A stretch of 64,000 nt of DNA from Pyrenopolyporus hunteri. Lineage: Eukaryota > Ascomycota > Sordariomycetes > Xylariales > Hypoxylaceae. The notes under the pieces are model-generated. The model searched no databases. It was given only the letters and a program-made list of their open reading frames with translations, and was not told the DNA's origin. The stretch is from positions 186,001-250,000 of the forward strand of contig CADCXC010000010.1 in assembly GCA_902806595.1 (NCBI GenBank). The letters are read 5' to 3'. Both the position numbers and the translations under genes were made by a program. Shown here piece after piece: positions 57,822-64,000 of this stretch. Every line of letters begins with the position of its first letter. Within the stretch, counting starts at the first letter, position 1.

Positions 57822-59212
57822 CCGATTTACATAAGGATAACTGTTGTAGATAGAAGGACTCGAAGCTAAGTTACAGTATGTGGAAGCAATCATTGTCGAC
57901 TAGAGCAGCCTTTCACATGCGCTGTTGACATGTCAACAATGTGAGCTACGGTTCTGGCATACTCACAAATTTACATTTAAACCCAATATACCGCTTGTCG
58001 ACTCCCGTCCCGAAACCGCCAACAGCAGCCTTGTCGTAATGTCTCCGCCGGAAATTATCTTCGGCAGCACGGTATAATAAGAAATAAACGCGGCAGCACG
58101 ATCGGCAAATTAAGTATAGGTGTTCAGGTATCTACCTAAAGTCAATAGCAGTGTTCACCAAGGTACGAGATGCTTGGGGAGAGCTGCATGGCTTTAAGAA
58201 CCTATTAACCCGCATTCAGGTACTTCAGGTAGGTATAGTAACATGATGTTAGATGCTCATCAATATTACTAGGCACCTGGTCATTAGAAATTAGTAGTAC
58301 GATGCTCGAATAGCCAGATTATGACGATACTATCCTGTGAGTCGCATAGCATTCGGCTGGCCGCTGAACGACATTCCTAGAAGACGCTCGGGCATCGTAA
58401 AACAACATCCAACATCCGGTCAGTGAGATGTCATAGCCCCCCGAGAAGACGTGCCACTAATGCGACAGAGGTAACAGCTCCCCCTTGGCTGAGACCGTAG
58501 TTCAACTTATCCGCGAACCTGCCGGGCAAGGCTTAACAGCGGATTATAAAAGAACGGTCACTCCTATTGAGATTGATGATATCATGTACCCCCCGGGTCG
58601 GCTAGCTTGAGGGCCTAAGGATGCACGTCAAGGACATCATTCAAACTCAAATCATTAAAGCGATGGTGAATATAACCTAATCATGCCGTATTAGACATAC
58701 ATTGACCTTGGCAGGCCGGAGTCTTCGATGTACGCCTGCACCCGCCCTTGGGACTGTCACGTATTGGTCGAGGAAGTCGACACAGCCTATTACCACCTAC
58801 CGGACCGAGTCAGCGTCAGCCTATGATTCCTAATCCTATCCTACCCTAGGTAACTTGAAAGGAGAAGACAATCTCTGTATGGGATAGATCCCCCACTGGC
58901 CAATCCGAAGTTCGCCTGACCTTGAACTGGGCTCTTACATCCCCTTGGTTGAAGGATATGGCGAGTAGGCATTCTTATGTTTTCCCCATATTGCAGCGAT
59001 ATGACATGATCATGCTTTCTAGGACGTCTTTAATGCGTTATACAGGATGGTGAAGTCATAAATTTAGGCCTCGTTCGCCTTTATACTTAGACTCTATCTC
59101 ACATTCAAATATCTCGCCGTTTGTCCGTCGGGAAGGGAGAAGTCCTGCGTCCGGCCATTTACCAGCGCTACCATTTAAAATTATCCAAGTTTTCGTTACC
59201 ACAATATTAAAA
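57822..59212. promoter_or_regulatory. Shared divergent promoter region of the carotenoid oxygenase and rhodopsin genes
   Basis: 1.39 kb with no gene, between two genes transcribed away from each other. Both promoters must lie here. I did not identify a specific light-response element with confidence. Carotenoid genes of related fungi are light-induced through White Collar complexes that bind GATC-type sites; a few GATC tetramers occur here, but not enough to call. Confidence 0.5.
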
Positions 59213-60154
59213 ATGTCCGGTCCTGGAAACCAAGCACTTAACATCAACAATGTTGTTGCTCAACATAGTGATTTGGAGATAACCAACCATGGTTCAGATT
59301 GGTATTACTCCGTTTGCGGTCTGATGGGCGCCTCCACACTTCTCTTCATGGCTTTGGCGTTCCGCAAACCTCAAGGTGATCGAGTATTTCATTACATCAC
59401 CGCGGGCATCACGGCGGTCGCTTGTATCGCATACTTTGCGATGGGGTCCAACCTTGGCCAAGTTCCCATTCAAGCCGAATTCGTTCGGCCAGGTAGTAGG
59501 TGGGTTCGATCAGCGGGGACTCGGGAGATATTCTATGCACGCTACATCGACTGGGCCGTTACCACGCCTTTACTTCTTCTCGATCTTCTCCTTACTGCCG
59601 GAGTTCCAACCCCGACTATACTAGTCACTCTCCTCGCCGACGAGATCATGATTATCACCGGTCTAATCGGTGCTCTAACCCGCACCCGGTTCAAGTGGGG
59701 GTTTTGGACCTTCGGGATGGCAGCTCTCTTCTTCATCGCTTATGAGTTGTTGTTCGATGCCCGACGCCACGCGCAAAACTTGGGCGGGGACGCAAAGAGG
59801 ACTTTCCTGTTATGCGGTAACTTTCTCATCTTTCTCTGGTTCTTATACCCCGTTGCTTGGGGTCTGAGCGAGGGTGGTAACGTTATTCATCCCGACGGCG
59901 AAGCTATCTTTTATGGCGTCCTCGATATCCTTTCTAAACCTGTCTTCGGCGCTCTCCTCATTTGGGGTCACCGTAAGCTCAGCACATCACAATTGGGCCT
60001 GCACATCAGGACCCGCAGCCAATTCACCAGCGAAAAGTACAATCCCGGCGCTGCCCCGCGCGACGGCGTACAGCCCGAGGGTCCCGGAGCAAACGTTGGC
60101 GGGCCCGCTACTACCACGGGCGCCCAAACTACCGCCACGCATACGAACGTCTGA
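59213..60154 (+). CDS. Microbial (type I) rhodopsin, putative light-driven proton pump
   Basis: A single-exon frame of 313 residues with seven hydrophobic segments. Residues equivalent to bacteriorhodopsin are complete: R110, D113 (proton acceptor, D85) and D124 (proton donor, D96) in RYIDWAVTTPLLLLDLLL, and D238 (D212) and Schiff-base K242 (K216) in VLDILSKPVFGALL. Spacing between these positions equals that of bacteriorhodopsin. With both carboxylates present, it should pump protons, as the Leptosphaeria rhodopsin and Fusarium CarO do, rather than act only as a sensor. The N-terminus (MSGPGNQALNINNV) and the Gly/Thr-rich C-terminal tail are typical of fungal opsins. It requires retinal, and a carotenoid oxygenase gene lies head-to-head with it. 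Confidence 0.95.
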   Translation: MSGPGNQALNINNVVAQHSDLEITNHGSDWYYSVCGLMGASTLLFMALAFRKPQGDRVFHYITAGITAVACIAYFAMGSNLGQVPIQAEFVRPGSRWVRSAGTREIFYARYIDWAVTTPLLLLDLLLTAGVPTPTILVTLLADEIMIITGLIGALTRTRFKWGFWTFGMAALFFIAYELLFDARRHAQNLGGDAKRTFLLCGNFLIFLWFLYPVAWGLSEGGNVIHPDGEAIFYGVLDILSKPVFGALLIWGHRKLSTSQLGLHIRTRSQFTSEKYNPGAAPRDGVQPEGPGANVGGPATTTGAQTTATHTNV

Positions 60155-61248
60155 GCGCGGCGTGGGTTCGTCGTGATTAAGGCCCAAACGCCATTCACAG
60201 CATGTCAAGCACCTATTCTACTAAGAATAAATAACAACAATCGCGATCATTCCGGCATCTGGATGTACGTGTAGCGAAGGAACCACTACCGGCTATTATA
60301 TTGTATGGCGAGAGCGATGAATCTAATAGAGTATTTACCGTGCTTAATATACCTAAAGCCCGACGATAGTAAAATAAATGCTCCACGATTCTCGTTGATT
60401 GCTTATACTCCGATATTCAGAAAGTTACGTCACTTGTAGAGCGAGCCGTCTACTTCCATTTACTCCGTTGCCATATCCTCAATGATCTTTAACCGTCCCA
60501 ATCGCTAGACTTTCGTGGGATAACCACCAGGATATCCTGACCCTGACTAACCCGATCTGAAGCAAATAGGAGTAGCGGTGCCAGGAGCGTGGACTATGGC
60601 GGCTTGTTTTATAAATAAAATCAAGAAGAGGAATATAGTTTAAAATTTGATTGATTGACTATTTTTGAGAAGGTATCTAGGTTTAAACTCGTATATTGGC
60701 AAACCAGCCCAATTTCGATTCTACCCCTGAGTACAATATCTCCCAGACACGCAGGTACCTACCAGGTAGGGATGGTGAAACTTTCAATCGGTATCCTAAT
60801 CGTGATTGGTCTTCTAGCAATCTAGAATCGCCCTGCTGAGATTCGTGTATCACAACATGATTTCTTGTATTCCCGCATATTCTATATCTTGGGACGGGAC
60901 GGCTTTAGATGGCAATAAGGAAACGCATGGCACTTTAAGTTTGCTTGGAGGCTTGAATAAGACGACGATTAATACCTATTCGGGGAGAAGCCACCAATGA
61001 GATGGAAGGTCACATTCGCCAACGCGCGCCTTTTGTCTTACAATTACGTGAGAAATCGCGCCGAGAATCGCTACCCTCATTTTCGCCGTTCTCGGTCCTC
61101 AGCCGTATTGGTGTAACGTCTTATTACTCACTCCGATAAAAAAAAAATTGAAAAAAGCAAGCACTTCTCTCTGTCTTTGTGACGAATTGCCCCCTTTCCT
61201 AGCCCAACCACCCTCGCCAATTCCGCGAACCCGCGAGTACCAAGCAAG
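60155..61248. other. Intergenic region
   Basis: No gene is supported in 1.1 kb. A/T-rich stretches near 60600-60660 and a poly-A run at 61138-61147. The promoter of the 61249 gene should lie at its right end, where a CCAA/CC-rich leader precedes the ATG. Confidence 0.5.
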
Positions 61249-62365
61249 ATGGCAGAGAAAGTGCTTCAAGGGGAGCTTGCGGGGCTTACCTACCCGCCCG
61301 TTCCTCCCAAATGGGGCGGGGACTTCTGCGAAAAACTTCGTTACGACACCTACGACTACATCGACCCTATTTCCAAGTCTAATTGCAGCGGGAAAGCCGT
61401 CTTGGTGACCGGCGGCAACAAGGGAATCGGTAAAGGCGTAGCCGTATCCTACGCCAGAGCTGGGGCCTCGCACATCGCGATCACCTCGCGCTCGGACGTT
61501 CCCGAGGTAGTGGAGGAGATCGAGAAAAGCGCGACGGACGCGGGCCGGCCGAAACCGGTGGTGGCGCTGCTGCGGCTGGATGTTTCGGATGCGGCGAGCG
61601 TGAAGAAGGCCGCTCAGACCCTGGAGGCTGATTGGGGCCGGCTGGATATCCTGATTGGTAACGCTGGCTTCCTAGCCAAGTACGAAAAGATTCTAGACAG
61701 TGACGAGGATGAGTGGTGGAAGAGCTTCGATGTCAACGTCCGTGGAAGCTACATTGTTGCGAAGGCTTTCCTACCCCTGATGCTGAAAGGAGGGGACAAG
61801 ACCATTATCAACATGTCATCGACGGGAGCGATGCACTTCCTCACGGGTGGGAGTAGCTACCAGATAAGCAAGTTTGCTCTTCTGAGGCTCACAGAATATC
61901 TTATGGCGGAATACGCTGATCAAGTAAGTCAGGATTGCCCCTCCCTTTATCAATACTTCAGGGATATCTTACTTACACTTATCAAGGGTCTACTCAGTTA
62001 CTCTGTGCATCCAGGAGGGTAAGTAAAGAGACTTTTTATCGAACCACCTGTTGCAGACTTTGTTAACGGCGCCGCTCCTATGATAGCGTTGCGACAGATC
62101 TAGCTCGAGGATTACCGGAGACAACACAAGGTACGCCGTCTTCCCAATCCACGAAAATATGTTTTTATGCTAACTCTAGTGTAAACAAGCATGGCTCAAA
62201 TGCACGCCTGCTCTGAGTGGAGATACGATAGCTTTCCTAACGAGCCAGAGGCAAGACTGGCTGGCCGGTAGATACATCAGTGTGATGTGGGATATGGAGG
62301 AGTTCTTCTCCAAGAAGGACGAGATCATTGAAAAGGACTCGCTGAAGATGAAAATGGTCTTTTAA
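61249..62365 (+). CDS. SDR family oxidoreductase, four exons
   Basis: Exons 61249-61923, 61987-62018, 62087-62130 and 62190-62365 give 308 residues; all introns are GT-AG and the frame is kept. Classical SDR motifs: VLVTGGNKGIGKG (cofactor), RLDVSD, LIGNAG (NNAG position), NMSSTGA (catalytic Ser) and SSYQISKFA (YxxxK, Tyr and Lys present). The short second and third exons encode LLSYSVHPGG and VATDLARGLPETTQ, the usual PG-motif region. The C-terminus AFLTSQRQDWLAGRYISVMWDMEEF is recognisable from a fungal SDR subgroup with an N-terminal extension of about 45 residues (LTYPPVPPKWGGDF...). Substrate unknown. Confidence 0.88.
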
Positions 62366-62979
62366 GCCAAGCGCTCAACTAATTCGCATCTATGGTGCCC
62401 GAGGTGGTTGCATATGGTGTACAGCGCTGAGTTCGGGTGTGTAGAGGAGTACATGTCTATAACTCGCGCGACAGCTACTTCGATCTTGGCTCGGCCAGCG
62501 GACGTAGTCGCAAATCGGACGGTAGTCTGACCAAAAAACGAATAGACTAGTTTGAATGACTTGAGGATATGAGTGCCGTGCGTAGAAGGCAGACGGACCA
62601 CGCGATGGATCATAATCGTCATTAGCGACGCCCAATCAGTCACGCGGGTACTTTCTCGCTTTTGAAGAGGAGCGAACATCAACGGAACTATACTTGTCTC
62701 GTCTTCCTGCCGTCGTCAGCTCCAGCGACGTCAGGATTCAAAGTTAGGCTACTGGGACCTGCTCATTGGTGCGATGGAATCCTCCTCCGACCCCCTTCGG
62801 AGCTTGGCGAGTTTAGTAATAGGACTACACTAAGGCTCGTCTCCGTCCCATATCGGCGTTGCAAGTGATTGGCGGATCCCGAAAGTTAACCGTTCTATAT
62901 AAATAGGTACGTTAGCAAGGTGCTCGAAAGTGCGCGTATGCTCCCTATCCTCAAGTTTGACACTCACATGAAATGAATC
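62366..62979. other. Intergenic region
   Basis: No gene is supported. A minus-strand open frame of 106 codons (62362-62682) overlaps the end of the SDR gene; parts look faintly ankyrin-like but not enough to call. It may be decayed coding sequence. Confidence 0.4.
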
Positions 62980-63607
62980 ATGCCCCCTATGGCTTCTGTC
63001 GAGTCAACCTGGTCTCTCGCCAGCCTTCTGGCTCCGCTTCACCTCCTGTCTTATTCCACACTTTTCGGCATGGAGTTATACCAATCATTCGTCATGACAA
63101 AAGTGTGCTACCAAGCTCTCCCACGATCTTCCTTCACCACATTACAGAAGCGCGTCTTCCCCATCTACTTCCGCGGCCAGACCCTGCTCCTGCTGTTAAC
63201 GGCGGCTACTGCCCCTCCGCACGGGCTATTAACGCTTTACGAGAGTAAGGTAAACTGGATACCGTTCACCATCGCGGGATTCACGGCGCTTTTGAACCTC
63301 ATGATCTACGGGCCCCGGACGCGCCAGATCATGATTGACCGAATTCACCAAGGTAACCTCCGCATTTATACCTCCATGCATTAGTATCATACCCGGGCCT
63401 GACGAAGAACTCGCTAACTGGGCCGCAGAAACACGGGACGGGGGGAAAGCAAACGATGTGGCTGAGCTAAGTGACGATATGAAGGCGCTTAATAGAGCCT
63501 TTTCGAAGAATCACGCGATGAGCATCCACCTGAATCTGATTTCGATAGGGGCTATGGTCTGGTGGGGCTTGAAGCTCGCGTCGGGATTGAAAATCCAGTC
63601 TTGGTAG
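62980..63607 (+). CDS. TMEM205/DUF4149-like membrane protein, two exons
   Basis: Exons 62980-63352 and 63408-63607 give 190 residues; a second Met four codons in (MASVES) is equally possible. Four hydrophobic segments are visible: LASLLAPLHLLSYSTLFGMEL, YFRGQTLLLLLTAATA, WIPFTIAGFTALLNLMIYG and SIHLNLISIGAMVWWGLKLA. The segment order and the RAFSKNHAMSIHLNLI block match the fungal DUF4149/TMEM205-type family, four-helix membrane proteins of unknown function. The intron has a GTAACC donor; the acceptor at 63407 (GACGAAG) was chosen because it keeps frame, but no good branch point precedes it, so this junction is uncertain. Confidence 0.75.
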
Positions 63608-63907
63608 AGTAGAAGGATCATATTTTAGCAAATGGTGTTGAACGTGAATGTATGATCATAAAAGCTGCTAGGCTCCCTAGGTCCAACAATGTACTACAGG
63701 GAGCGGATGCCGTGGGGTACTGGAATGGAGAGTCTCTTTCAAGGCAGATCTTCATAGATTTAAGTAGCTAGACTACTAACAACGATCTATCCTCTGCAGT
63801 TCGCCCAGGCTCTCAATTCGGTTCGGTGCTCTATGAATGTATGCTTTTAATAGAGCAATGCGCGTCATGAGATGTTGTAGAACCCACATGCAAGCCAATT
63901 CCTATCT
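63608..63907. other. Intergenic region, convergent
   Basis: No gene is supported in 300 bases between the converging TMEM205-like gene and the truncated minus-strand gene at the right edge. Confidence 0.5.
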
Positions 63908-64000
63908 TCATGAAAGCTCGAGGACTAATTTGACACCGCTAACCCCAGCTTTCAGCTTGTCTAGTCCCTTGTTGATGCCCTGTAGACCACCCTCGAGCAC
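63908..64000 (-). CDS. C-terminal end of a zinc-type alcohol dehydrogenase/quinone oxidoreductase, cut by window edge
   Basis: Reading the minus strand inward from the edge gives 30 residues and a stop at 63908-63910: VLEGGLQGINKGLDKLKAG, then SGVKLVLELS. This fits the extreme C-terminus of GroES-like zinc-binding dehydrogenases, where a final helix with K-G-L-x-x-L-x-x-G precedes SG-x-K-L-V-(V/L). Only the tail is inside the window, so the exact family is uncertain. Confidence 0.55.
   Translation of the reverse strand: MLEGGLQGINKGLDKLKAGVSGVKLVLELS

Noticed and set aside
62362..62682. Minus-strand 106-codon frame with faint ankyrin-like stretch
   Set aside because: Only one weak partial repeat, and it overlaps the end of a well-supported SDR gene.

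Overview
The window looks like nuclear DNA of a filamentous ascomycete (Pezizomycotina, probably Sordariomycetes). Genes carry short GT-AG introns with CTAAC/CTGAC-like branch points. The families are typically fungal: AA9 LPMO, Zn2Cys6 regulator, Atg28, fungal rhodopsin and an Iks1-type kinase. One AT-saturated block has the signature of repeat-induced point mutation (RIP). The taxon is inferred from gene content, not from a marker gene.

Left part (1-24.6 kb). The first 3.8 kb has no intact gene and looks like decayed coding sequence followed by intergenic DNA. A four-exon gene at 3831-4559, not visible as one open frame, encodes a 76-residue mitofissin (Atg44, formerly DUF1748). It converges on an atg28-like gene (5520-7712). 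Then come a secreted Cys-containing protein (9557-10580), an SDR dehydrogenase (11800-12787) converging on phosphopantetheine adenylyltransferase (12849-14063), a DCAF7-like WD40 protein (15665-17614) and transcription elongation factor Spt5 (19569-22785).

Middle part (24.6-49 kb). A fungal C2H2 zinc-finger protein (24591-26727), a possible 31-residue spliced peptide (28340-28485), an intronless flavin monooxygenase (29194-30534) and a small secreted protein (32357-32839) precede a complete Ty1/copia LTR retrotransposon (32855-39946). That element has 156-bp LTRs and near-matching target duplications, lies in minus orientation and is destroyed by RIP-like mutation. Its left LTR starts 15 bp after the secreted-protein stop codon. 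On its other side is an AA9 lytic polysaccharide monooxygenase (40338-41170), followed by small or unrecognised genes, a Zn2Cys6 regulator and a fold-back/tandem-repeat cluster near 48.8-49.2 kb.

Right part (50.5-64 kb). A very GC-rich NAD(P)-dependent epimerase/dehydratase-like gene and an Iks1-type kinase are followed by a divergent pair: a carotenoid cleavage oxygenase (55860-57821, minus) and a microbial rhodopsin with all proton-pump residues (59213-60154, plus), sharing a 1.4-kb intergenic region. The pair probably links retinal or apocarotenoid production with light-driven pumping. An SDR, a TMEM205-like membrane protein and the cut-off end of a zinc-type alcohol dehydrogenase close the window.

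Exon boundaries were worked out by eye from splice signals and reading-frame continuity. No transcript or database evidence was available.
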